From: Sulfurimonas sp. SAG-AH-194-L11
GTDB taxonomy: Bacteria; Campylobacterota; Campylobacteria; Campylobacterales; Sulfurimonadaceae
Direction: 5' to 3'
Length of the DNA: 33,894 nucleotides
Assembly (NCBI RefSeq): GCF_029215995.1
Contig: NZ_JAEMVB010000018.1
Location: forward strand, 1 to 33,894
Shown one piece after another: positions 13,815-21,344 of the stretch. Below the pieces are notes generated by a model that saw nothing but the letters and a program-made list of their open reading frames with translations, had not been told where the DNA came from and did no database searches. The first letter of the stretch is position 1; each line of letters begins with the position of its first letter. The translations under genes were made by a program, and so were the position numbers.

Positions 13815-14912
13815 ATGCAGGAAAAACTTCGTTCAGGATACACAACAGGCACCCATGCAACTGCAGTTTTAGTTGCAAGTTTGACTGAGTACTTTGAACA
13901 AAACATAGTTGATACCTTAGAGATAACACTTCCTAAAGATGTAAAGGCCAACATAGAAGTAAAGAGGGAGAGTTTCTCTTTTTTTAGTACTATAAAAGTT
14001 GATAATGATGATATAGATGTTACTAAGGGTGCCAAAATATCAGTCTCACTACAAGAAGAAGTACCTGCTAGCTTAAAGGAGCAAACCCCTTCTGTTTTAA
14101 AAGTTGGTGCATTTAGCCTGAGTGTTTGGGCTGGTGAGGGTGTAGGAGTTGTGACAAAAAAAGGTCTCAAAATCACTCCAAATCATCCCGCAATAAACCC
14201 AGTTCCCCTCTCTATGATGCAAGAAAATATTACTAAAATTGTAGCTTCAAAAAAGAGACATCTTCATGCAGTTTTTTCTGTGCAAGATGGAGAGGAAATA
14301 GCTCGTGATACTGCTAACGCAAAAGTTGGTGTCATTGGTGGCATTAGCATACTAGGAACTCGGGGTATAGTAAAACCAGTCTCTGCTAGTGCTTACATAG
14401 ATTCTATAGAGACCGAGATAGATGTCAGTGCAGCACAAACGCAAGAGTACATAGTTTTTACCCTTGGAAACACTGCCCTTGATTATGCAAAAGATTTGTA
14501 TGATGAGACAAGTATAGTCGAGATAGGAAACTTTGTGTATGACGCGAGTGAGAGACTTAGAAAACATTCATTTAAAAAAGTGATATTTGTCACAAGTGTT
14601 GCAAAAATGTGTAAGGTCGCACAGGGCTTTAAAAACACTCATAATAAATTTGGAACAATTGACTTTACAGTAGTTCGAGAATGGTTAGAAAATGACTTAG
14701 GCTTTGCGCTTCCTAGTGAAGAGTTTTTAACACTAAAAGCAGTGCTTCAAACCATAAAAGAAGAAGAAACAGAGCCTTTTGTAAAACTACTTGGAGAAAA
14801 ATCAGCCCTAATGTTTCAAAAATGGTTTAAAGAGCTCGGTATTAATACAAAAGAGTTAGAAATAGCGACAATACATGGCAAAAATATAATAACAGAGGAG
14901 TTAAAATGGTAA
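13815..14912 (+). CDS. cbiD: Cobalt-precorrin-5B C1-methyltransferase
   Basis: A 365-residue CbiD, which adds the C1 methyl group after ring contraction in the anaerobic pathway. The N-terminal motif is LRSGYTTGTHATA. The family usually has Cys where His14 stands here. Further signatures are GEGVGVVTKKGL, NPVPLSMM and GGISILGTRGIVKPVS, followed by the S-adenosylmethionine-binding half. The 3' end overlaps cbiET by seven bases. Its promoter appears to lie in the gap behind the regulator/nuclease-like cassette, so the cassette has separated cbiD from cbiC and the ferredoxin-like gene. Confidence 0.93.
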   Translation: MQEKLRSGYTTGTHATAVLVASLTEYFEQNIVDTLEITLPKDVKANIEVKRESFSFFSTIKVDNDDIDVTKGAKISVSLQEEVPASLKEQTPSVLKVGAFSLSVWAGEGVGVVTKKGLKITPNHPAINPVPLSMMQENITKIVASKKRHLHAVFSVQDGEEIARDTANAKVGVIGGISILGTRGIVKPVSASAYIDSIETEIDVSAAQTQEYIVFTLGNTALDYAKDLYDETSIVEIGNFVYDASERLRKHSFKKVIFVTSVAKMCKVAQGFKNTHNKFGTIDFTVVREWLENDLGFALPSEEFLTLKAVLQTIKEEETEPFVKLLGEKSALMFQKWFKELGINTKELEIATIHGKNIITEELKW

Positions 14913-16075
14913 CAATTGTAGGTTCAGGAATGGGTCCATACAACTTTGATAATGTAAATCTTGATTTTTCAAAGTATGAGATGATTTTTTGCGATCAAAA
15001 CTATGATACTGGTGCAGTTAATGCAACTAAGGGTGGATTTAAAGTCGTCAAAGAGGCTATTTTAGCAAACTTAGATAAAGAGATACTCTATGTTGTTAGT
15101 GGCTCTCCTACATTTTTCTCAGGTGCAATTTTGATTTTAAATGTACTCAAACGCGAAAATATAAAATTCAAAATCATTGATAATACTTCTTCACTCAACT
15201 ATATGTTAGCTCGTGAAGGAGTAAGTCTTGTAAAAACTGGCATAGTAACTCTTCATGGAAAAAGTGGTGTGAATTTAGAGAGTTTTTTAGTAAAAGACCA
15301 TACATTTATAATTTGTGATGATGAAACACCTTCTCTTTTAGCGGATGCAATGGCCCACCTAGATGAGAGTGATGTTACTATTACCTTGGGTGAGCAGTTT
15401 GGATATGAGTCAGAGTCATTTAAAACTGTTACACTCAAAGAACTTCAATCAACTCCACCAAAAATGCCCTACTCCCTACTTATAAAGAGAAACTTTACAC
15501 CTCTGCCAAATATCTCTAGCGAAGACTCCATTGAGCATGAAAATGGCATGATAACAAAGAGCTACAAACGGCATATAAGCCTACAAAACTTAGACTTACA
15601 GCCAAATATGCTTCTGTGGGATGTTGGTGCTGGAAGTGGAAGTGTAAGCATAGATGGCTACAAACGATACAAAATCCGCAGTATCATGTTTGAGAAAAAT
15701 GTCAAACGAGCAAAGATGATAGAGAACTCGCTGAAAACTCATAAAATCATCGATGCAAAACTCTACATAGGTGAAGCAAGTATTGACTACAAGAGTGAAA
15801 CTTCTACCCCTGAGAGAATTTTTGTCGGTGGTGGAGGAGACAAGGTCATTTCTGAGTTAGACTACCTCTATGAACGACTAGCAGAGGGTGGACTCATGGT
15901 TGCAAACTTTGTCACACTCCAACACCTCACAACTGCCATAAATACCCTCAAAAAAGCAGAGATTGCCTTTGATATAAAGAGTGTAAGCCTTACCACTTAC
16001 AAGATGAGTCTTCTAATGCCTGAGCCTGAGCGGGTAATGCACCAGATAATAGTGAAAAGAGAGAGAACTTCTTGA
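14906..16075 (+). CDS. cbiET: Fused cobalt-precorrin-7 C5/C15-methyltransferase-decarboxylase
   Basis: A 389-residue fusion of CbiE (about residues 1-195) and CbiT (about 205-389), equivalent to CobL. The CbiE part starts MVTIVGSGMGPYNFDN; the usual GxGPGD loop is altered to GSGMGP, though VVSGSPTFFSGA, the second cofactor loop, is retained. The CbiT part has the class I methyltransferase motif LLWDVGAGSGSVSID at about 236-250 and RIFVGGGGD later. Together they methylate C5 and C15 and decarboxylate the C12 acetate chain. The TGA stop lies inside the -35 region of the downstream toxin-antitoxin promoter. Confidence 0.92.
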   Translation: MVTIVGSGMGPYNFDNVNLDFSKYEMIFCDQNYDTGAVNATKGGFKVVKEAILANLDKEILYVVSGSPTFFSGAILILNVLKRENIKFKIIDNTSSLNYMLAREGVSLVKTGIVTLHGKSGVNLESFLVKDHTFIICDDETPSLLADAMAHLDESDVTITLGEQFGYESESFKTVTLKELQSTPPKMPYSLLIKRNFTPLPNISSEDSIEHENGMITKSYKRHISLQNLDLQPNMLLWDVGAGSGSVSIDGYKRYKIRSIMFEKNVKRAKMIENSLKTHKIIDAKLYIGEASIDYKSETSTPERIFVGGGGDKVISELDYLYERLAEGGLMVANFVTLQHLTTAINTLKKAEIAFDIKSVSLTTYKMSLLMPEPERVMHQIIVKRERTS

Positions 16076-16110
16076 CAATATATCTTTTTAGATATATAAT
16101 AAGATATATT
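16072..16110 (+). promoter_or_regulatory. Consensus promoter with palindromic operator for the first TA module
   Basis: TTGACA (16072-16077) and TATAAT (16095-16100) are separated by exactly 17 bases, a perfect consensus sigma-70 promoter and the only one of this quality noticed here. AATATATCTT (16077-16086) and AAGATATATT (16101-16110) form a 10-base inverted repeat around the spacer and -10, with a further GATATAT at 16091-16097. This fits autorepression by the ribbon-helix-helix antitoxin. Confidence 0.7.
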
Positions 16111-16127
16111 TTAAATAAAGGCTTATA

Positions 16128-16361
16128 ATGTCAACTGTAAAAAAACTCATATCTTTAGATGAATCTCTTGCTCATGAACTAGAAAGTGTAGCGAAGGCTT
16201 TACATAAATCTCAAAAAGAGATTCTAGAGAGTGCTTTGGATTTTTACTTTGATCATACAGATAGTATTGTTGCCGATCAAGTCTCTTCACAAATTGCTTC
16301 TGGTAAGATGGCATTACATGAGAGTGAGGATGTCTACAAAGAACTTGGCATTGAACTTTGA
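16128..16361 (+). CDS. Antitoxin, ribbon-helix-helix (CopG/RelB-like)
   Basis: A 77-residue antitoxin. The N-terminal MSTVKKLISLDESLAHELES reads as the DNA-binding beta strand and first helix of a ribbon-helix-helix domain. The second helix is KSQKEILESALDFYFDHTD. The acidic C-terminal tail (ALHESEDVYKELGIEL) would wrap the toxin. Its stop overlaps the TTG start of the toxin (TTGA), the normal coupling for such pairs. It probably represses the promoter at 16072-16110. The module sits between cbiET and cbiF. Confidence 0.82.
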   Translation: MSTVKKLISLDESLAHELESVAKALHKSQKEILESALDFYFDHTDSIVADQVSSQIASGKMALHESEDVYKELGIEL

Positions 16362-16630
16362 ACATAAAGTACTCAGATAAATCAGTTAAAGATTTAAAAA
16401 ACTTTACACTTCCTGATAGAACTCTCATTGTAAAAAAGATTCACTATTTAGCAGACAATTTTGAACTACTGAAAGAGTCTAAAAAAGTAACACAACTCAA
16501 AGGCTGTGAATTTGACAATCAGTATAGATTTATAGTCGCAAAAAAGATACGTGTACTTTTTCGCATACTAGATAATGAAATAATTTTACTAGTACTAAGA
16601 GTGGGACAAAGAAAAAATATTTACAAATAA
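16358..16630 (+). CDS. RelE/ParE-superfamily toxin
   Basis: A 90-residue toxin beginning at TTG 16358, overlapping the antitoxin stop. RelE fold marks are an early helical part (SDKSVKDLKNFTLPDRTLIVKK cut short here at VKDLKNFTLP), then LKGCEFDNQYRFIVAKKIRVLF, in which the Arg residues align with the conserved strand, and the C-terminal VLRVGQRKNIYK ending with a Tyr-Lys pair typical of ribosome-dependent mRNA interferases. A ParE-type gyrase target cannot be excluded from sequence alone. Confidence 0.8.
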   Translation: MNIKYSDKSVKDLKNFTLPDRTLIVKKIHYLADNFELLKESKKVTQLKGCEFDNQYRFIVAKKIRVLFRILDNEIILLVLRVGQRKNIYK

Positions 16631-16648
16631 TAGTCCTTCTAAAAACTA

Positions 16649-16670
16649 TGCTATAATACTTTTAAAAGTA
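16649..16670 (+). promoter_or_regulatory. Promoter and palindromic operator for the second TA module
   Basis: TGCTATAAT (16649-16657) is an extended -10 box. A perfect 14-base palindrome, TACTTTTAAAAGTA, follows at 16657-16670 over the expected transcription start. This is a good candidate site for the antitoxin-toxin repressor complex. AAAGGA lies at 16675-16680, seven bases from the ATG. Confidence 0.62.
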
Positions 16671-16687
16671 CTCTAAAGGATACTCTT

Positions 16688-16936
16688 ATGACTGTAACTG
16701 CAAATGATGTAAAACAGAGAGGTGTTTCCCTCTTTGGAGAGCTCTTAGAAAAGTTTGATGAGATTGTTGTCAATGTTCGCGGAAAAAAGAAGTATGTAGT
16801 GATGGATATAGAACGCTACAAACGACTCCGTGCTTTAGAGCTTGATGAGGCTTACAGAGAAGTCATGGCAGATGTGGCAAATGGAGAGTATCATACAAAT
16901 GTAGAAAAGCATTTACTTAAGATAGCTAATGTATGA
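16688..16936 (+). CDS. Antitoxin, Phd/YefM family
   Basis: An 82-residue antitoxin of the Phd/YefM type. It starts MTVTANDVKQRGVSLFGELL, matching the N-terminal DNA-binding strand-helix of the family, followed by EIVVNVRGKKKYVVMDIERYKRLRALE, read as strands of the dimer platform and the start of the toxin-binding helix. The toxin start lies inside its last three codons. This module is unrelated in family to the antitoxin immediately upstream, so the two modules were acquired separately or combined by chance. Confidence 0.85.
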   Translation: MTVTANDVKQRGVSLFGELLEKFDEIVVNVRGKKKYVVMDIERYKRLRALELDEAYREVMADVANGEYHTNVEKHLLKIANV

Positions 16937-17201
16937 AATCAATTTTAGTAAAAAGTATGAAAAAATTGCAAAAAAGTTTTTTAAAAAACATCAAAACTTA
17001 AAGCAGAAATATACAAAAACTATTTTACTACTCCAAAAAGACCCTCACCACCCATCTCTAAGACTCCACAAACTTCAAGGCTCACTGAGTGAATACTACT
17101 CCATCTCTATAGATTTAGAGTACAGAATCATCATAGATTTTATCATAGTAGACAATGTCATCTACCTCATAGATATCGGCTCACATGACGAGGTTTACTA
17201 G
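16929..17201 (+). CDS. RelE/YafQ-like mRNA interferase toxin
   Basis: A 90-residue basic toxin. It opens MYEINFSKKYEKIAKKFFKK and shows the RelE/YafQ arrangement LRLHKLQGSLSEYYSISI, then EYRIIIDF, and ends LIDIGSHDEVY. The IGSHDEVY ending is typical of YafQ/RelE-like toxins, with the His important for RNA cleavage. It overlaps the antitoxin by eight bases. The cbiF gene begins 24 bases downstream with no visible promoter between, so transcription from the TA promoters may run into cbiF-cbiG-cbiH. Confidence 0.85.
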   Translation: MYEINFSKKYEKIAKKFFKKHQNLKQKYTKTILLLQKDPHHPSLRLHKLQGSLSEYYSISIDLEYRIIIDFIIVDNVIYLIDIGSHDEVY

Positions 17202-17225
17202 ATGGATATTAAAAGGATTATATAA

Positions 17226-17975
17226 ATGATTAAATTTGTCGGAGCGGGTCCTGGGGATCCTGAACTTATCACTGTTAAGGGGATGAAAGCCCTACAAGAG
17301 GCTGAAGTTGTTTTATATACTGGGAGTCTTGTGCCTAAAGAACTTCTTACATGGTGTACGAATAAGTGTATCATCGAAAACTCGGCAGATATGAGTTATG
17401 AGGATATATTTGATTTTATCAAGCAGTATAGTGATAAAAAGTTTGTTCGTCTGCATACAGGTGATAGTTCTCTCTACTCTACTACTGCTAAACAGGTTGA
17501 GTTTTTAAGAGCTGAGGGTATAGAGTTTGAAGTTATTCCTGGTGTTACTGCTGCATTTGGAGCGGCAGCGGCTGTTGGGATTGAGTATACTATTCCTGGT
17601 GTTTCACAAACGCTTATCATCTCTCGAGTTGAGGGAAGAACGCCAAATCCTGAGAGTTTAGAACAACTACTTTCAAACAAAAACTCATCTTTTGCATTTT
17701 ATCTTTCCATCAGTCTTATAGAAAAGTTAAAAACAACTGCTTTTGCACTTGGTTATCTTAAAGATACCCCATGTTGGGTAGTTGAGCGTGCAACTTGGGC
17801 AGAGGAAAAGATATATAAAGGTACTATTTCGGACATACAAGAGCAGGTCTCTCACATAAAAGGGGTAGCTCTTATAATGTTTGGCGAGTACCTCAATCAA
17901 CAAGCGACTGTTGAGTCTCACCTTTATGCAAAAAAGTATAAAAAAGAGGGTGAGAGAAAGTCCAAAGCACTTTAG
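17226..17975 (+). CDS. cbiF: Cobalt-precorrin-4 C11-methyltransferase
   Basis: A 249-residue CbiF/CobM S-adenosylmethionine-dependent methyltransferase. The first loop is VGAGPGDPELITVKG, followed by the subgroup mark YTGSLVP. HTGDSSLYSTT is the second cofactor loop and GVTAAFGAAAA the third. RVEGRTPNPE is the substrate region shared with CbiF. AAAAGGA precedes the ATG. It is followed by cbiG 25 bases later, which makes the product substrate's lactone-opening enzyme the next in both order and pathway. Confidence 0.94.
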   Translation: MIKFVGAGPGDPELITVKGMKALQEAEVVLYTGSLVPKELLTWCTNKCIIENSADMSYEDIFDFIKQYSDKKFVRLHTGDSSLYSTTAKQVEFLRAEGIEFEVIPGVTAAFGAAAAVGIEYTIPGVSQTLIISRVEGRTPNPESLEQLLSNKNSSFAFYLSISLIEKLKTTAFALGYLKDTPCWVVERATWAEEKIYKGTISDIQEQVSHIKGVALIMFGEYLNQQATVESHLYAKKYKKEGERKSKAL

Positions 17976-18000
17976 AATTAAAGAAAGAATAAGGAAAAAA

Positions 18001-19050
18001 ATGAAAATAGCGATAGCAACAATCAATGACCCTAGTTTAAACGCAGCAAAAAAACTGCTTCCACATTTATCATCTCATGAGTGTCATGTTTTTAACAAGT
18101 CTCAAGACCATGACGAAATGGGAGCCAAGTTTTATATTTATAAAAAAGTAGATGATATTATGCCAACAGCTTGGGCTGAGTTTGATGCTATCATTTTCAT
18201 CATGGCGACGGGTGCTGTCATACGAAAAATTGCACCTCATTTAAAGGATAAAGCGACTGACCCTGCTGTTATTATTATGACACTTGATTTAAAGCGTATT
18301 ATTCCTCTGCTTTCTGGACATTTAGGTGGAGCAAATGAGCTCGCAGTAGAGATAACATCAAAAATCAAGGGCTGTGTGAACTTTGTAACAACGGCAAGTG
18401 ATCAGATAAAAGTACTTGCGTTTGATATGTTCGCTAAAAAAAGTGGATTTAGTATTTCTCACTTAAAATCACTCGCAGTAGTATCAAACGCCATCATCAA
18501 CAAAAAGCAGGTGCAGGTTGTTACTTACCCTTGTATGGTTGAGCTTGTAAAATCTTTTGAGGGTTACAAAGAAGAAAACTTTGTCTTTATCTCGCCTGAT
18601 GATTTTGAAAACTTTAGAAAAGATATTCCTAGTGTCTATATCACTCCACAACAACTGCCAAACAGTGACTTGCAAATCCACCCTAATGAGATATGTTTAG
18701 GTCTTGGTATGAATCGTGACACTTCAGCTAAAGAGATTGCAAATGCAGTGAAGCGATTTTGTTATGAGCATGGTTTAGATATATCTCAGGTCACAAAACT
18801 TGCTAGTTTTACAGCTAAGGCTGATGAAGTTGGACTTTTAGAGTATGCTAAGCAAACTAAAATCGACTTAGAGTTCTTTGATGAAGAGGCTATAAATGCA
18901 CTCACTGAGGACTTTAGTCCAAGTCAAGCAACAAAATTTTTCAACATTAAAGGTGTATCTGAACCAGCATCACTTTTAGCGAGTAAAAATAAAACACTCT
19001 TTTTGAGTAAAAGAATCTATGGTGGCGTTACTGTTGCTGCTTCTTTTTAA
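18001..19050 (+). CDS. cbiG: Cobalt-precorrin-5A hydrolase
   Basis: A 349-residue CbiG that opens the ring-A lactone of cobalt-precorrin-5A and releases acetaldehyde. This step is specific to the anaerobic pathway. The core motif is MATGAVIRKIAPHLKDKATD followed by LLSGHLGGANELA. The C-terminal domain starts near residue 240 (ICLGLGMNRD) and has GVSEPASLLAS at the end. The ATG at 18001 has AAGGA just upstream. An in-frame reading that runs back into cbiF to 17881 is not family-like and is discounted. Confidence 0.94.
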   Translation: MKIAIATINDPSLNAAKKLLPHLSSHECHVFNKSQDHDEMGAKFYIYKKVDDIMPTAWAEFDAIIFIMATGAVIRKIAPHLKDKATDPAVIIMTLDLKRIIPLLSGHLGGANELAVEITSKIKGCVNFVTTASDQIKVLAFDMFAKKSGFSISHLKSLAVVSNAIINKKQVQVVTYPCMVELVKSFEGYKEENFVFISPDDFENFRKDIPSVYITPQQLPNSDLQIHPNEICLGLGMNRDTSAKEIANAVKRFCYEHGLDISQVTKLASFTAKADEVGLLEYAKQTKIDLEFFDEEAINALTEDFSPSQATKFFNIKGVSEPASLLASKNKTLFLSKRIYGGVTVAASF

Positions 19051-19076
19051 AAAATAAAATCAAGGAACATAATAAT

Positions 19077-19877
19077 ATGGGAAAATTAACTTTAGTATCA
19101 ACAGGTGCAGGTGGTAATCGTTACCTAACAAATGAAGCAATTAATGCGATAAGAGAAGCTGACTTAATCGTAGCCTATACAAAATATGCAAAAGATTTAC
19201 CAGAATTAGTAGCAGATAAAGAAGTATTTACTACTCCTATGACAAAAGAGATAGAGAGAGTACAACATGCCATTGATGAGGCTGAGAAAGGTCGCACTGT
19301 TGCGCTACTCTCTAATGGTGATGCGAATGTTTATGCTATGGGTTCACTCGTTGTAGAGCTTTTAGATACATATGACATGTGGGATAAGATTGAGTACTCA
19401 GCACTACCGGGTATTAGTTCTGTTTTAGCACTTGCAAGTGAAGTTGGAGCACCTTTGAGTCAAGACTTTTGTCTTATATCTCTATCAGATAGACTTACAG
19501 CTCCTGAACTTATTCAAAAGCGTATTCGTTTTGCTATTGAAGCAGATTTTGTTATCTCTATATATAACCCTAAGAGTAAGAGTCGTTTAGCACCTTACCA
19601 AGGTATGCTAGACCAACTTGAAGGTGTAGAGAAGAGTCGTGTCGTAATCATCGCTCGTGATTTAGGACGACCTGATCAGATGATAAAAATCACAACAGCA
19701 CAAGAACTTATTAAAGCAGGAACAGCAAATACAGATGTAAATATGTCTACAACACTGCTCATAGGAAACTCTACTACAAAACTTACAAAAGATGGACGTG
19801 TGTTAACACCTCGTGGTTATCTTAATAAGTATGAGTTAGATGGTAAACAAAAGGGAGAGTGGACAAAGGTTAACTAA
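19077..19877 (+). CDS. cbiH: Cobalt-precorrin-3 C17-methyltransferase
   Basis: A 266-residue CbiH/CobJ enzyme, which methylates C17 and contracts the ring. The first loop reads VSTGAGGNRYLTNEA where GxGPGD is usual, a variant seen among CbiH-type proteins. LLSNGDANVYAMGS is the second loop, followed by EYSALPGISSVLALAS. The later ISIYNPKSKSR and VVIIARDLGRPDQ are CbiH-specific. It has no Fe-S extension of the kind carried by some longer CbiH proteins. AAGGA lies about ten bases before the ATG. It ends four bases short of the convergent cbiL stop. Confidence 0.93.
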   Translation: MGKLTLVSTGAGGNRYLTNEAINAIREADLIVAYTKYAKDLPELVADKEVFTTPMTKEIERVQHAIDEAEKGRTVALLSNGDANVYAMGSLVVELLDTYDMWDKIEYSALPGISSVLALASEVGAPLSQDFCLISLSDRLTAPELIQKRIRFAIEADFVISIYNPKSKSRLAPYQGMLDQLEGVEKSRVVIIARDLGRPDQMIKITTAQELIKAGTANTDVNMSTTLLIGNSTTKLTKDGRVLTPRGYLNKYELDGKQKGEWTKVN

Positions 19878-19881
19878 AACC

Positions 19882-20556
19882 TTAGTCTCGCTTTACAAAG
19901 TTTATAAAAAGTGTCATATATCGTTTTACTTTCTCTATCTTAGAAGATGTGATTTTTGCATCTTTTAAGTACATATTTTCAAATGTATAAAAATCACCCT
20001 CTCCTAAACTACTAGTATCCATCCCAATTTTAGGACGCATTAAAATCTCAGTAGTTTTGACTTCACCTCTAGGATTAATAGGTTTGATAACAAGTTCTTC
20101 ATCCCCTAAGCATAGAGCCTTTTTCACCTCAGCACTAGCAGCACAAAAAGAGGTAACGCCAGCGATAACTTCACAAGCCTCGTAAATAGCAAGGTTTTTC
20201 TCTTTAATAATATCAAGAAGATAATAAATACTCGAATAAATTCCAGCATCCCCAAGTGTCACAAAACAGACACTAGCATCATCTGCACAAGCTTTTAGAA
20301 CTATATCCGCTTCATCTGCCCAGTCTTGTGGGTTAAAACGCATTGGAGAGTAAACAGGAACTATATTTTTCTCTACACCTAGGATTTCTAAAGCTTGCGA
20401 GACTATTTTGTAAGTGATAGACTTTGTAAAACTTTTATCCTCACTTTTAGTTGGTACACAGATAGTGTCACATGATTTAAAAGCATTAAGTGCTTTGAGT
20501 GTTAGTAGTTCTACATCACCGGGTCCTAAAGAGACCATATATAATTTTTGATTCAT
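19882..20556 (-). CDS. cbiL: Cobalt-precorrin-2 C20-methyltransferase
   Basis: A 224-residue CbiL/CobI enzyme that adds the C20 methyl group. MVSLGPGDVELLTLKALNA is the first cofactor loop, followed by CVPTKSEDKS as in CbiL. FVTLGDAGIYSSIYYLL is the second loop and EVIAGVTSFCAAS the third. The ATG overlaps the cobA stop by one base (TAATG), so it is translationally coupled. It is transcribed toward cbiH. Confidence 0.93.
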   Translation of the reverse strand: MNQKLYMVSLGPGDVELLTLKALNAFKSCDTICVPTKSEDKSFTKSITYKIVSQALEILGVEKNIVPVYSPMRFNPQDWADEADIVLKACADDASVCFVTLGDAGIYSSIYYLLDIIKEKNLAIYEACEVIAGVTSFCAASAEVKKALCLGDEELVIKPINPRGEVKTTEILMRPKIGMDTSSLGEGDFYTFENMYLKDAKITSSKIEKVKRYMTLFINFVKRD

Positions 20557-21293
20557 TAAACGCTCTCAAACCATTGTAATTTTTCTCTTAGTCTCACAAC
20601 CTCTCCAATGACTATAAGTGCAGGAGTAGCTAAATCTTTTGCTTTTGTCGCAATATCTTCAAGTGTTCCAACAACAACTTTCTGCTCTGGAGTTGTACCC
20701 TTAGAGATAACTGCAACCGGATAATCTTTAGATTTTCCAAGGAAAAGAAGTTTCTCACAAATAATATCTATGTTTTTAAGTCCCATCAAAAAGACTATAG
20801 TATCATCACTTTTTAAATCATCCCAGTTAATATTTGAGCTATCATTATTTGCTGAAATATGCCCTGTTACAACTTTAAAGGCAGTAGATATACCACGATG
20901 AGTCACAGGTATACCTGCATAAGCGGGAACACTTATAGCCGAACTAATACCGGGAATCATCTCATAGGCTATGCCATTTCCTTTTAGAAAAAGAGCTTCT
21001 TCTCCTCCTCGACCAAAGACAAAGGGGTCTCCACCTTTAAGCCTGACAACTATTTCATACTTTTGAGAAGCATCTAAAATTGCTCTATTTATCTCATCTT
21101 GAGGGATGGTATGTTTTGCATCTTCTTTACCAACATACAAAAACTCACAGCCATCTTTTACTTCTTTAAGTATCTCAGCATTCGCGAGTCTATCATAAAT
21201 GATAATGTCAGCCTTTTGGATCACACGAAGTGCTTTAACAGTAAGTAGTCCTAAGTCACCTGGACCAGCACCTGTGAGGTAAACTTGTGCCAT
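20556..21293 (-). CDS. cobA: Uroporphyrinogen III C-methyltransferase (SUMT)
   Basis: A 245-residue single-domain SUMT, which methylates uroporphyrinogen III at C2 and C7 to make precorrin-2, the branch point to B12 and sirohaem. Hallmarks are VYLTGAGPGDLGLLTVKAL, YDRLAN, VRLKGGDPFVFGRGGEEA and GIPVTHRG. There is no dehydrogenase/ferrochelatase (CysG-B) extension, so oxidation of precorrin-2 needs another protein. GAGGA lies six bases before the ATG. It is coupled to cbiL and follows the helicase gene by 51 bases. Confidence 0.94.
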   Translation of the reverse strand: MAQVYLTGAGPGDLGLLTVKALRVIQKADIIIYDRLANAEILKEVKDGCEFLYVGKEDAKHTIPQDEINRAILDASQKYEIVVRLKGGDPFVFGRGGEEALFLKGNGIAYEMIPGISSAISVPAYAGIPVTHRGISTAFKVVTGHISANNDSSNINWDDLKSDDTIVFLMGLKNIDIICEKLLFLGKSKDYPVAVISKGTTPEQKVVVGTLEDIATKAKDLATPALIVIGEVVRLREKLQWFESV

Positions 21294-21344
21294 TAAAAAT
21301 CCTCTATATTACTTTTTTGGCATTTTAACGAATAAAACTTAGAC

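Noticed and set aside
13733..14176. Minus-strand open frame of 147 codons
   Set aside because: It is antisense to the cbiD start, where CbiD motifs are unambiguous.
17881..18000. N-terminal extension of cbiG into cbiF
   Set aside because: The extra 40 residues are basic, unlike any CbiG, and are the out-of-frame shadow of the cbiF end. The ATG at 18001 has AAGGA and the family N-terminus.
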